Origin: Caproiciproducens sp. NJN-50
GTDB lineage: Bacteria; Bacillota; Clostridia; Oscillospirales; Acutalibacteraceae
Direction: 5' to 3'
Assembly: GCF_004103755.1 (NCBI RefSeq)
Contig: NZ_CP035283.1
Span: 1,488,001-1,552,000, forward strand
DNA: 64,000 nucleotides
This document shows positions 1-8,050 of the stretch, piece by piece. A program made the translations under genes and the position numbers. Under the pieces are notes generated by a model. It was not told the DNA's origin. It searched no databases and saw only the letters and a program-made list of their open reading frames with translations. Each line of letters opens with the position of its first letter. Position 1 is the stretch's first letter.

Positions 1-1
1 A

Positions 2-586
2 ATCAGACTGCGGCGGGTTTCTTTTCCGGATTATGCCGCTGAATCGTCCGCACTGGTCAGGATGTATCTGAATGGTGAATTCGGCGGAACGCCGCAGAAC
101 GTCAATGCGTACGCTGCGTCTTCCTTTTTCGCGGTCGACCGTTTTTCCAGCTTTACCCGCGATTGGAAAGAGGAATATTTGAGCGGAACGCTCATTGTGG
201 CGGACCGTTATACGACTTCAAATATCATTTATCAGCTCCCGAAGCTTCCCGGAAAAGAATGGAAAAGCTATATGGAATGGGTACAGGATTTTGAGTATGG
301 GAAGCTCGGGCTTCCCAGGCCGGATCTGACCATTTATCTGGAACTTCCCCCTGAAATTTCGCAGAAGCTTTTGGACGAGCGTTACCATGGTGACGCGAAA
401 AAGAAAGATATACATGAAAGCAATATCGAATATCTGTCGGCCTGCAGGAAAAGCGCGGATTATGCAGCTCAGCTCCTCGGCTGGAAAACAGTTGCTTGCG
501 AAAGCGGAGGAAGCCCCAGAAAACGGGAAGAGATCCATAAGGAAATACTGAGAATCGTCTTGGAGGAATTTCATGATCAATTTTGA
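2..586 (+). CDS. tmk: Thymidylate kinase (dTMP kinase), 5' end outside window
   Basis: Phosphorylates dTMP to dTDP in the cytosol. The frame is open from base 2, so the N-terminus with the P-loop lies upstream of the window. Visible family features are the VSFPDY segment, SSALVRMYLNGEFG, the ADRYTTSN motif around nucleotides 200-230 (the DRY of thymidylate kinases), and the GLPRPDLTIYLELPPE strand preceding the lid region. An internal ATG at 62 is not the start, because conserved residues lie before it. The 3' end overlaps the next gene by 14 bases, which suggests translational coupling. The family is clear; only the missing N-terminus limits the call. Confidence 0.88.
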   Translation: MRLRRVSFPDYAAESSALVRMYLNGEFGGTPQNVNAYAASSFFAVDRFSSFTRDWKEEYLSGTLIVADRYTTSNIIYQLPKLPGKEWKSYMEWVQDFEYGKLGLPRPDLTIYLELPPEISQKLLDERYHGDAKKKDIHESNIEYLSACRKSADYAAQLLGWKTVACESGGSPRKREEIHKEILRIVLEEFHDQF

Positions 587-1487
587 CTTTCCTGAACTGG
601 CGGACAGGGAATGGCTTTCCCCGGAGCTTTCCGCCAGCGGGAAATTGGGCAGCGAATGGGCCTTTGGCACGCTGTTTATCTGGAAGAATACTTACTATTC
701 TAAAGTCTGCCGTGTTCAGGACGGTACGCTGTTCTGTTTCAGCGGCCCGCTGCACACCTACAATATGCCCCTGTGTGAGAAGGACCGGTTTGCGGATCTG
801 ATGGAAATGATGATCGCCGACGCGGCCGAAAGAGGACATCCCTTTCAGCTTTGGGGGGCAACCCGGGAGCAAACAGAAGAACTGGAACGGCTGTTTCCCG
901 GCCGGTTCCGGTTTGAAATGGATCGGAACGGTTCCGACTATATTTATCGATCGGAGGATCTGATCCGCTTGTCTGGGAGAAAATTCCATGGCAAACGGAA
1001 TCACATCGCCCAGTTTGACCGAAAATACAGTTGGAGCTACGAGGACCTTACCCGTGAAAACAGGGAGGACTGCCGTTCTGTGGCAAAACAGTGGTGCGAG
1101 GCGCATGGCGGCTGCCGTGATAAAAACGGGTTCGCAAGCGAACCTTGCGCGATCAGCCGTGCGTTGAACTACTTTGACGAGCTTCACCTTACCGGCGGTC
1201 TAATTCGGGTGGAGGGAAAACCTGCCGCCTTTACGATCGGGGAAGAAATCAATCCGAAGATTTACCTTCTTCACTTCGAAAAAGCGCTGGACGGATATGA
1301 CGGCCTTTACGCCGTCATCAACCATGAGTATGCCGCGAGGCACCTGGAAGGCTATGAACTGATTAACCGGGAAGAGGACATGGGAATTGAAGGCTTGAGA
1401 AAAGCGAAGCTTTCCTATCATCCGGTGATTCTGCTGGACAGATATCGGGTGACTCTTGCGGATGAAAACGGGGATGCGGAAAAATGA
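573..1487 (+). CDS. DUF2156 (phosphatidylglycerol lysyltransferase C-terminal-like) protein
   Basis: 304-residue soluble protein that resembles the DUF2156 / LPG-synthase C-terminal family, an acyltransferase-like fold with two GNAT-type halves. The related domain of MprF transfers aminoacyl groups from tRNA to lipids, but the flippase membrane domain is absent here. Visible features are GKLGSEWAFGTLFIWKN near the N-terminus and a C-terminal GYDGLYAVINHEYAARHL and ELINREEDMGIEGLRKAK stretch typical of the family. The stop overlaps the following GNAT gene by 4 bases (ATGA type), so the two are probably co-translated. The substrate is unknown. Confidence 0.75.
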   Translation: MINFDFPELADREWLSPELSASGKLGSEWAFGTLFIWKNTYYSKVCRVQDGTLFCFSGPLHTYNMPLCEKDRFADLMEMMIADAAERGHPFQLWGATREQTEELERLFPGRFRFEMDRNGSDYIYRSEDLIRLSGRKFHGKRNHIAQFDRKYSWSYEDLTRENREDCRSVAKQWCEAHGGCRDKNGFASEPCAISRALNYFDELHLTGGLIRVEGKPAAFTIGEEINPKIYLLHFEKALDGYDGLYAVINHEYAARHLEGYELINREEDMGIEGLRKAKLSYHPVILLDRYRVTLADENGDAEK

Positions 1488-2356
1488 TCGGACCGGCCGG
1501 ATGGGATATGCGCTCGGAACTCATCGGACTCTGGCAAATCTGTTTTCATGAGCCCAGGCGGTATCCGAACTATTTTATGAATAACTGCTTCCGCCCGGAG
1601 GACTGTCTGGTCTACCGGATATCCGGGCAGATTGCCGCCGCGGTCTATCTGCTTCCCGCCCGCATTGCGCCGGACGGTGTGCAGGCGCACTATATTTTCG
1701 CGGCGGGAACCCTTCCATCCTTTCGCTCCCGCGGATTCATGGCCTCGCTTTTGGCTTACGCGGCTTTGTACGGTGCAAATCGGGGCGACAGATATTCCGT
1801 TGTCCTTCCGGCCAGCCAGCCGCTTTATTCATTTTATGAACGTTGCGGGTATTTTGACTATTATAAAATCCGGTCCGTACCCGTCGTGCGGGCCCGCTTG
1901 GAGCAGCTGGCTTCCCAGCTTTCCCCCGGCAGAGTCCTTGCGTGTTCTTCCGAGCTGAACAGGCTCCGCAATTCGGTCCTTTCACGGCGAAAGGGATCCG
2001 TTCTGTGGAGCGACGAGCGGTTCCATTTCACAATGGGGTTCGGTTCGACTTATGGAGACGAACTGGTCTGTTCCGGATCGGAAGGGCGCCGATCTTACGC
2101 GATTTGCAGAAGGACCGATGGAAAAGCCTGCTCCGTGCGGGAAGCAATCGCTGTACCGGGCGGTTTTCCAGGACTTGCCGCGGCGATTTTAGAACGTTTT
2201 CCGGCCGAGACTTATGAATTTCGTCTTCCGCCGGGCGGCGGGCTCTTTTCAGGGGAAGGGGCGGAGGAACGCTGCGGAATGCTTCGGCCCATCGGCGGAA
2301 CCAAGTTGGAAGAACCCGTCGTTTCGGCCCCTTATCTGGGGCTTGCACTGGATTGA
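1484..2356 (+). CDS. GNAT-family N-acetyltransferase
   Basis: 290-residue protein with an N-terminal GNAT domain. The acetyl-CoA-binding motif A is visible as AAGTLPSFRSRGFMASLLAY at roughly residues 70-90, followed by an Eis-like extension of about 150 residues with no motif I recognise. It starts inside the stop of the DUF2156 gene, and the two acyltransferase-fold proteins may act on the same substrate. The substrate cannot be told from sequence. The C-terminus is rich in Gly, Glu and Arg without obvious domain signatures. Confidence 0.75.
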   Translation: MIGPAGWDMRSELIGLWQICFHEPRRYPNYFMNNCFRPEDCLVYRISGQIAAAVYLLPARIAPDGVQAHYIFAAGTLPSFRSRGFMASLLAYAALYGANRGDRYSVVLPASQPLYSFYERCGYFDYYKIRSVPVVRARLEQLASQLSPGRVLACSSELNRLRNSVLSRRKGSVLWSDERFHFTMGFGSTYGDELVCSGSEGRRSYAICRRTDGKACSVREAIAVPGGFPGLAAAILERFPAETYEFRLPPGGGLFSGEGAEERCGMLRPIGGTKLEEPVVSAPYLGLALD

Positions 2357-2383
2357 CAATATGGTTAGGGAGGAAGAGTACCC

Positions 2384-2923
2384 ATGATTTATTTGTTCCT
2401 TGCACAAGGATTTGAAGAAACGGAAGCGATTGTTCCATTGGATCTGCTGCGCCGTGCCGGCGCCGAGGTAAAGACCGTCGGGGTCGGCGGTAAGAGGATC
2501 ACCGGTTCTCATGGAATCGAAGTGGCCGCGGACTTGGAGGACGGGGAGATTGACCTGCAGAATATGGAAATGGTGATTCTTCCGGGCGGGATGCCCGGAA
2601 CGCGTAATCTGGAAAATTCGCCGATGGTAAGAGCCAGTGTCAGCTACTGCGCCCGGAACGGAAAAAAGATCGCCGCCATCTGTGCGGCTCCATCCATCCT
2701 GGGGCATATGGATCTGCTCTCCGGCCACAGCGCCGTTTGCTTTCCAGGGTATGAAAAGGACTTGACCGGAGCCGAAGTGAAAATGGACCCCGTTTGCGTC
2801 AGCGGTGATTTGATCACTGCGCGCGGCGCGGGAGTCGCGGTTCTCTTCGGCTTGAAACTGGTGGAGGTGCTTTTCGGAAAACAGAAGTCGGACGAAATCA
2901 AAGAAAAGGTTCAGTGTGTGTGA
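2384..2923 (+). CDS. DJ-1/PfpI family protein
   Basis: 179-residue single-domain protein of the DJ-1/ThiJ/PfpI superfamily (glutamine-amidotransferase-like fold). The nucleophile elbow AAICAAPSIL contains the conserved Cys, and the upstream EETEAIVPLDLLRRAG carries the conserved Glu of the DJ-1 subgroup. Members act as glyoxalase III or protein deglycase, or as redox-sensing chaperones; the activity here is inferred only. The start is preceded by GGGAGGAAG. The 3' end overlaps the 5-FCL gene by up to 10 bases. Confidence 0.88.
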   Translation: MIYLFLAQGFEETEAIVPLDLLRRAGAEVKTVGVGGKRITGSHGIEVAADLEDGEIDLQNMEMVILPGGMPGTRNLENSPMVRASVSYCARNGKKIAAICAAPSILGHMDLLSGHSAVCFPGYEKDLTGAEVKMDPVCVSGDLITARGAGVAVLFGLKLVEVLFGKQKSDEIKEKVQCV

Positions 2924-3513
2924 AGAATATTAAAGAAGTAAAGAAAAATCTGCGCGCGCAGTACAGGCAATACCGGGAGCGGATGAATCCGGTAAAAAAG
3001 TCACAGCATGATGCGGCCATTCTCAGCCGGTTCCTTTCTCTCAGGGAATATGAGAATGCGCGGACAGTTTTTACTTATGTCAGCAAGCCGATCGAAGTTG
3101 ATACCACCGGGCTGATCCGTTCCGTCATCGATTCCGGAAGGAAGGTCGCGGTCCCGCTCTGTTTCCCCGAAACATGCGGAATGAAATTTTATGAGATCCA
3201 TTCTTTGGAGGAACTGACCGCCGGAGCCTATGGAGTCATGGAGCCTGTGCCGGAAAACAGCGGGCCGGCGGTGGAACCCTCCGGGAACAGCATCTGCATT
3301 GTTCCCGGTTTCAGTTTCGATTCCCAGGGGTACCGCCTTGGGTACGGCAAAGGATATTACGACCGGTTTCTGTCGGAATTTAAAGGGATGACCGTCGGCC
3401 TTTGCTATGCCGGCTGCGTGAAGCTGGACCTTCCGCACGGATATTACGACAGACCGGTCGACATTCTCATAACAGAAAAATACGTTCGAAGGATGGCAGA
3501 AAAAAGGATCTGA
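2914..3513 (+). CDS. 5-formyltetrahydrofolate cyclo-ligase
   Basis: Converts 5-formyl-THF to 5,10-methenyl-THF using ATP, a cytosolic salvage step of one-carbon metabolism. At 199 residues it matches the family. The signature LGYGKGYYDRFL near residue 145 and the PxDILITE-type C-terminus are clear, and the N-terminal KKNLRAQYRQYRERM helix is typical. The start is a GTG at 2914; another in-frame GTG at 2920 is equally possible. It overlaps the end of the DJ-1 gene, consistent with coupling. Confidence 0.93.
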   Translation: MCVKNIKEVKKNLRAQYRQYRERMNPVKKSQHDAAILSRFLSLREYENARTVFTYVSKPIEVDTTGLIRSVIDSGRKVAVPLCFPETCGMKFYEIHSLEELTAGAYGVMEPVPENSGPAVEPSGNSICIVPGFSFDSQGYRLGYGKGYYDRFLSEFKGMTVGLCYAGCVKLDLPHGYYDRPVDILITEKYVRRMAEKRI

Positions 3514-3534
3514 TTCAGGGAAAGGAGGAAAGAT

Positions 3535-4836
3535 ATGAACGATGATGAGCATCTGGCCGAGCGCATGCACAAAGAAAAAGTCGAAAATTTTCGCCTCCGG
3601 ATGAACGAAGGCGGAGAGGAGGAATTGCCTGAGGAGGAGATATACAGCGGAGGTTCCGCAAGGCAGCCTGATTCCGACTCCGTAATCAACAGCTACAGCG
3701 ATGTCAGAGAAGGCGAAAACGAGCAGCCCTCTGCCCAGCAGAGGGCCGCGGAACTTCATCGGCTGCGGAACCGTGAAAAGGGCGGCAAAAACAGGCACTT
3801 TTTCCGGCTTGTATGGTTTATCATGGTTCTGTTTGTCTCTCTCCTTCTTGCGCGTTATCTGGTTGCGGGCGTCAACGATATGCTGGCGATCGGAAGGGAG
3901 AGCCTTGACGTGACGGTCGATATTCCGCAGAAAGCGACACCGCATCAGGTTGCGCAGGCGCTTTATCAGGACGGGGTGATCCGCGACGAGGATTTTTTCC
4001 TGCTCTATGCCGCGCTGACGAAAGCCCCGGAGCAGTTCAGCGGCGGCAGTTTTCAGGTGCGGACCGATATGGATTATGAAGCCCTGATCACTTCGATTCA
4101 GTCCAATGCCAATCGGGTGGATACCATAAAGCTGACGTTCCGCGAGGGCATGAACGCGCTGGAGGTAGCCGAACTGCTGCGGCAGAACGGAGTGTGTTCT
4201 GAAAAGGATGCGGAGGCGGTCTTCAACAGCGACAGCCTCAATGAGAATTTCGATATGCTTCAGCAGATCACGAATGCGTCGGACCGCTATTATCAGCTTG
4301 AGGGATATCTGTTCCCGGATACTTATGAGTTTTTTAAAAATGAGAATCCGGAGCAGGCAATCACGAAGCTGGTCAGCAACTGCAACCGCAAATTGACGAA
4401 ACAGATTCGGGAGAAGGCCTCGGACGAAGGCATGACGCTGGATCAGATGCTGACGCTCGCCTCCATGATCCAGGCGGAAGCCGCCGACAAGGACGATATG
4501 TACAAGGTTTCCAGCGTGTTTCACAACCGCCTGAAGAGCCAAAAGTCCGAACTGATGCATCTGGATTCCGACCCGACGACGTATTATCCTTACCGCAAGA
4601 AATCCCTGGTTCCTGAAAATATCCGCGGCACCTATCAAAGCAAATACGACACCTATACCATCGAGGGCCTTCCGCCCGGACCGATCTGCAATCCGGGAAT
4701 GGACGCGATTGACGCCGCGCTGAATCCGTCTTCCACCGGCTACTATTATTTTTGTCACGATGCGGACGGAAAAGCCTATTATGCCAAGACGGCGAGTCAG
4801 CATCAGGCGAACCTGAAGAAAGCGGGCCTGCGATGA
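3535..4836 (+). CDS. mltG: Endolytic transglycosylase MltG (YceG-like)
   Basis: Membrane-anchored lytic transglycosylase that cleaves nascent peptidoglycan strands and sets glycan length. The 433-residue protein has a charged cytosolic N-terminus of about 85 residues, one membrane segment (FFRLVWFIMVLFVSLLLARYL, about residues 87-107), then the YceG domain. The catalytic Glu lies in ASMIQAEAADKDDMYKVSSV, and the substrate-groove motifs LDSDPTTYY and TYTIEGLPPGPICNPG are intact. The SD is AAAGGAGG at 3519. Its stop overlaps the U32 peptidase start (ATGA at 4833). Confidence 0.94.
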   Translation: MNDDEHLAERMHKEKVENFRLRMNEGGEEELPEEEIYSGGSARQPDSDSVINSYSDVREGENEQPSAQQRAAELHRLRNREKGGKNRHFFRLVWFIMVLFVSLLLARYLVAGVNDMLAIGRESLDVTVDIPQKATPHQVAQALYQDGVIRDEDFFLLYAALTKAPEQFSGGSFQVRTDMDYEALITSIQSNANRVDTIKLTFREGMNALEVAELLRQNGVCSEKDAEAVFNSDSLNENFDMLQQITNASDRYYQLEGYLFPDTYEFFKNENPEQAITKLVSNCNRKLTKQIREKASDEGMTLDQMLTLASMIQAEAADKDDMYKVSSVFHNRLKSQKSELMHLDSDPTTYYPYRKKSLVPENIRGTYQSKYDTYTIEGLPPGPICNPGMDAIDAALNPSSTGYYYFCHDADGKAYYAKTASQHQANLKKAGLR

Positions 4837-6065
4837 CCGCGCAAAAAACAGGAAGCCCGGAGCTTCTGGCTCCCGCGGGGGACAGGGAGCGGCTGGAAGC
4901 GGCGGTGAGGTTCGGCGCCGACGCGGTCTACCTGGCCGGCAAAGAATTCGGCATGCGGACCGCCTCTCCGAACTTCGGAGAGGACGAACTCGCATCGGCC
5001 GTCCTCTATGCTCACGGCGCGGGCGTGAAGGTATATCTGACCTGCAATGCCATCGCTCACAATGACGAACTGAAGCGTTTGCCGGATTTTTTCCGGATGG
5101 CCGTCGAAGCGGGAGTGGATGCGCTGATTCTGACGGACCTCGGCGTCCTTCGCCTGGCCCGGCGCTGTGCGCCGGACCTGCCGGTGCATATTTCCACGCA
5201 GGCGGGAGTTGTCAACCGTGAAGCCGCGAATGCGTTCTATGAGCTGGGCGCAAAACGGATTGTTCTGGCCCGCGAGCTCAGCCTTCCGGAAATTGCGGAA
5301 ATCAGGGCAAATACTCCAAAGAACCTGGAACTGGAGGCTTTTGTGCACGGCTCCATGTGCGTCTCTTTCTCGGGGAGGTGTCTGCTTTCCAGCTACCTGA
5401 CCGGCCGCGACGCCAACCGGGGCGACTGCGCGCAGCCATGCCGATGGAAGTATGCCCTCACGGAGGAGAAACGGCCAGGCCAGTATTTCCCGATTTCGGA
5501 GGACGGGGACGGAACCTATCTCCTCAACTCCAGAGATATGAATATGCTGGAGCATCTTCCGGAACTGTCCGATGCCGGCGTCGGCTCGTTCAAAATCGAG
5601 GGGCGCGCCAAATCGGCCTATTATGCGGCTGTCGTTACAAATGCCTACCGGCACGCGATCGATTTCTTTGAGCAACATTCCGGAGACCAGCTGCCCGCGT
5701 GGATCCCGCAGGAATTGGAAAAGGTCAGCCACCGCGCCTACAGCACCGGCTTCTATTTGGGCGGCGAGCCCGGGCAGGTTCTGGAAAACGGGGGATATGT
5801 GCGCAGCTATGAGGAGATCGCGGTCTGCACGGGCCGCACCGGGACCCGTGCCGTCCTTTCCCAGCGAAACCGCTTTTTTCGCGGCGACGAGGCCGACGTG
5901 CTGGAACCCGGCGCGGAACCGTATTCTCTCAGGATGGACCGCATTTTCGACGAGACCGGCGAGCCGCTTGAGACCGTGAACCACGCCGCGATGACGGTCC
6001 TGCTCGAAACGGTCCGGGAAATTCCGCCCGGATCGATCTTCCGCAGAAAAATAAATCATGATTAA
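4833..6065 (+). CDS. Peptidase U32 family protein
   Basis: 410-residue protein of the U32 family. It opens with ELLAPAGDRERLEAAVRFGADAVYLAG, the usual TIM-barrel start. The family signature EAFVHGSMCVSFSGRCLLSS is followed by RDANRGDCAQPCRWKY, whose cysteines match the [Fe-S]/Cys cluster of the RlhA/TrhP/UbiU-V group. Many members are RNA hydroxylation factors rather than proteases, so a tRNA-modifying role is plausible. I chose ATG 4833, which overlaps the mltG stop, over longer in-frame starts inside mltG. Confidence 0.9.
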   Translation: MTAQKTGSPELLAPAGDRERLEAAVRFGADAVYLAGKEFGMRTASPNFGEDELASAVLYAHGAGVKVYLTCNAIAHNDELKRLPDFFRMAVEAGVDALILTDLGVLRLARRCAPDLPVHISTQAGVVNREAANAFYELGAKRIVLARELSLPEIAEIRANTPKNLELEAFVHGSMCVSFSGRCLLSSYLTGRDANRGDCAQPCRWKYALTEEKRPGQYFPISEDGDGTYLLNSRDMNMLEHLPELSDAGVGSFKIEGRAKSAYYAAVVTNAYRHAIDFFEQHSGDQLPAWIPQELEKVSHRAYSTGFYLGGEPGQVLENGGYVRSYEEIAVCTGRTGTRAVLSQRNRFFRGDEADVLEPGAEPYSLRMDRIFDETGEPLETVNHAAMTVLLETVREIPPGSIFRRKINHD

Positions 6066-6068
6066 AAA

Positions 6069-6105
6069 ATCCCTCCACTGGCAAAGATAGCCTAGATGGA
6101 GGGAT
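6069..6105 (+). promoter_or_regulatory. Hairpin that masks the PBP Shine-Dalgarno
   Basis: A perfect 9-bp inverted repeat, ATCCCTCCA (6069-6077) and TGGAGGGAT (6097-6105), with a 19-base loop. The 3' arm contains GGAGGG (6098-6103), the ribosome-binding site of the gene starting at 6111. In the folded RNA the SD would be paired. An A-run left of the hairpin means the same structure could also terminate minus-strand transcripts. Pairing is seen directly; the regulatory effect is inferred. Confidence 0.5.
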
Positions 6106-6110
6106 CCTTT

Positions 6111-7709
6111 ATGGGAAAGCGCACCATTGCATTTTTCTCCGTTCTGATGCTGGGGATGTTTCTGACCGTTCTGATGGTCTATCGGATTTCGAACGGGACG
6201 GAGCTCGCGCAGACGGCGGAAAGGCAGTCCGATTACAAACTAACGGTGGCGGCCACGCGGGGGACGATCTATGACTGCAACCTTTCCGCCCTGACCGGGA
6301 CAGAACAAAAATATGTCGCCGCCGTAGTTCCGGGAATTGAAACGACGGCGGCGCTCGGCCGCATTCTTCCGGCTGCCCGGATGGAAAGCCTTTATGATAC
6401 GCTGAGCGCCGGACGGCCTTTTACACTGCAGCTTCCCTCGAAAACCAAGCAGGAGGGAATCGACGTTTTCACCGTGCAGGAACGGTATTCCAATTCCGGA
6501 ATGGCGGTTCATATTTTGGGGTATCTGGATGGTTCGGGAAAAGGCGCCGCCGGAATTGAAAAAGCGTATGACTCTCTCCTTGGCGGCAACAAAGGGCGGA
6601 TCACCGTGACCTATAAGGTCGATGCACTCAACCGTGTTCTGGCCGGTGAAGAGAAGCAGGTCAGCGATACGACCGCTCTTGGGAAAAGCGGGGTATCCCT
6701 GACATTGGACAAATACGTTCAGACAGTCGCGGAACAGGCCGCGGACCGATACCTGACCAAGGGCGCGATTGTGATCATGGAAGTCCCTACGGGCGAGATC
6801 CGCGCGATGGCCAGCCGGCCTTCCTACGATCAGAATGACGTCGCCTCCGTCCTGAAAGAGAAGGATTCTCCGCTGCTGAACCGCGCGGTGTCGGCTTACA
6901 GCGTCGGTTCCGTTTTCAAGCTCGCCGCGGCTGCGGCGGCCCTTGAATACGGGATTTCCCCCGATTACACCTACACCTGCACCGGGGGGATCAATGTGGA
7001 CGGCGGGATTTTCCATTGCTATAATTCGGAAAGTCATGGAGCGGAAAATATGAAGAAGGCCATCGCAAATTCCTGCAACACGTATTTTGTAAGCCTAATG
7101 CAGCAGGTCCCGCAGCAAAATTTTCTCAATATGGCCCACTCTCTTGGATTCGGACAGTCGTTTCAGCTCGCGCCCGGCCTTTCCTCCGATACGGGAGTTC
7201 TGCCGACGCTGAAAAGCCTGAGCATTCCACGGGCGCTCGCAAATTTTTCATTCGGGCAGGGAGAACTGACCGCGACGCCGCTGCAAGTCGCCGCAATGAC
7301 CAATGCGATCGCTTCCGGCGGCCTGTTTGTCTCACCGAACCTGTATGATGGAACCGTCGACGAAAAGCTGGAATACACCGATCGCGCTCAGCGCCAGCAG
7401 GGAACGAGGGTGATGTCGGAAAACACCGCCCGGCTTCTGAGAGAATTTATGCAGGCTTCCATCGAAGGGGGGACCAGCAAGGAGGGAAAGCCGGACAAAG
7501 GCGGAGCGGGAGCGAAAACCGCAACGGCGCAGACCGGAAAATATGTCGATGGAACAGAGCTGGTGGAATCCTGGTTCACGGGCTTTTTCCCGTACGATGA
7601 TCCGCGGTACGTCGTCACCATTTTCGAGGAGGGCGGAGACGGCGGAGGCCGGACCTGCGGGCCGGCTTTCAAAGAAATTGCGGACGAACTGTATCAGGTC
7701 ATCGGCTGA
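6111..7709 (+). CDS. Penicillin-binding protein, transpeptidase (class B type, compact)
   Basis: 532-residue membrane-anchored D,D-transpeptidase. A signal anchor (IAFFSVLMLGMFLTVLMVY) is followed by a short dimerisation region containing TRGTIYDCN, then the transpeptidase domain. The active-site SxxK is seen as SVGSVFKL (about residue 270) and SxN as NSCNTYF. The third motif reads AKTATAQTG, so the canonical KTG is KTA. The protein is shorter than typical SpoVD/PBP2 and has no PASTA domains. ATG 6111 was chosen because the SD GGAGGG ends 7 bases upstream; the ATG at 6096 overlaps that SD. It may serve division, elongation or sporulation. Confidence 0.87.
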   Translation: MGKRTIAFFSVLMLGMFLTVLMVYRISNGTELAQTAERQSDYKLTVAATRGTIYDCNLSALTGTEQKYVAAVVPGIETTAALGRILPAARMESLYDTLSAGRPFTLQLPSKTKQEGIDVFTVQERYSNSGMAVHILGYLDGSGKGAAGIEKAYDSLLGGNKGRITVTYKVDALNRVLAGEEKQVSDTTALGKSGVSLTLDKYVQTVAEQAADRYLTKGAIVIMEVPTGEIRAMASRPSYDQNDVASVLKEKDSPLLNRAVSAYSVGSVFKLAAAAAALEYGISPDYTYTCTGGINVDGGIFHCYNSESHGAENMKKAIANSCNTYFVSLMQQVPQQNFLNMAHSLGFGQSFQLAPGLSSDTGVLPTLKSLSIPRALANFSFGQGELTATPLQVAAMTNAIASGGLFVSPNLYDGTVDEKLEYTDRAQRQQGTRVMSENTARLLREFMQASIEGGTSKEGKPDKGGAGAKTATAQTGKYVDGTELVESWFTGFFPYDDPRYVVTIFEEGGDGGGRTCGPAFKEIADELYQVIG

Positions 7710-7728
7710 TTGCCGCTAAAAAGGCGGA

Positions 7729-7757
7729 TTGACAATTGCGGGAAAACGGATTATAAT
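7729..7757 (+). promoter_or_regulatory. Sigma-A promoter of the alaS T-box transcript
   Basis: Perfect TTGACA (7729-7734) and TATAAT (7752-7757) with a 17-base spacer, just upstream of the T-box leader. Confidence 0.88.
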
Positions 7758-7784
7758 CAAATATATTGCAGCAGTAACAACTGA

Positions 7785-8012
7785 ACGGCGACGAAGGGCA
7801 GAAAATGCAGACCGGTCCGCGTCAGAGAGGAAATCCGAGGCTGGAAGATTTCCGCGGAAAGGATGCGTTTAGCCGGCCCGGAGCTCCGCGGCGGGGAACC
7901 GCGGCGTTTTTCCGCGTTAAGGAAGCGAAAGAGGCGTCCCTCGATGGGCGCAATTTGGGTGGTACCACGGATTTTTCCGTCCCATGGGGGCGGGGAAGTC
8001 TATTTTTTTGCA
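7785..8012 (+). ncRNA. T-box leader upstream of alaS
   Basis: Transcription-attenuating riboswitch that senses uncharged tRNA. The T-box core GGGTGGTACCACGG (7957-7970) is present. The stem I features AGAGAGG and GGCTGGAAG lie near 7825-7850. The terminator arm pairs CCGTCCC (from 7977) with GGGGCGG (up to about 7992), including one G-U pair, and is followed by a T-run at about 8002-8009. The identity as an alanine T-box rests on the downstream gene. A GCG at 7865-7867 is a possible specifier codon, but I could not fold stem I to prove it. Confidence 0.88.
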
Positions 8013-8050
8013 ATGATCGCCGATTTTAGACGAATGGAGATTCTTAGAAT

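Noticed and set aside
3001..4995. 664-codon open frame on the minus strand
   Set aside because: It is fully antisense to 5-FCL and mltG, both with clear motifs. The translated sequence is Arg/Ile-rich and shows no family features; a GC-biased shadow frame.
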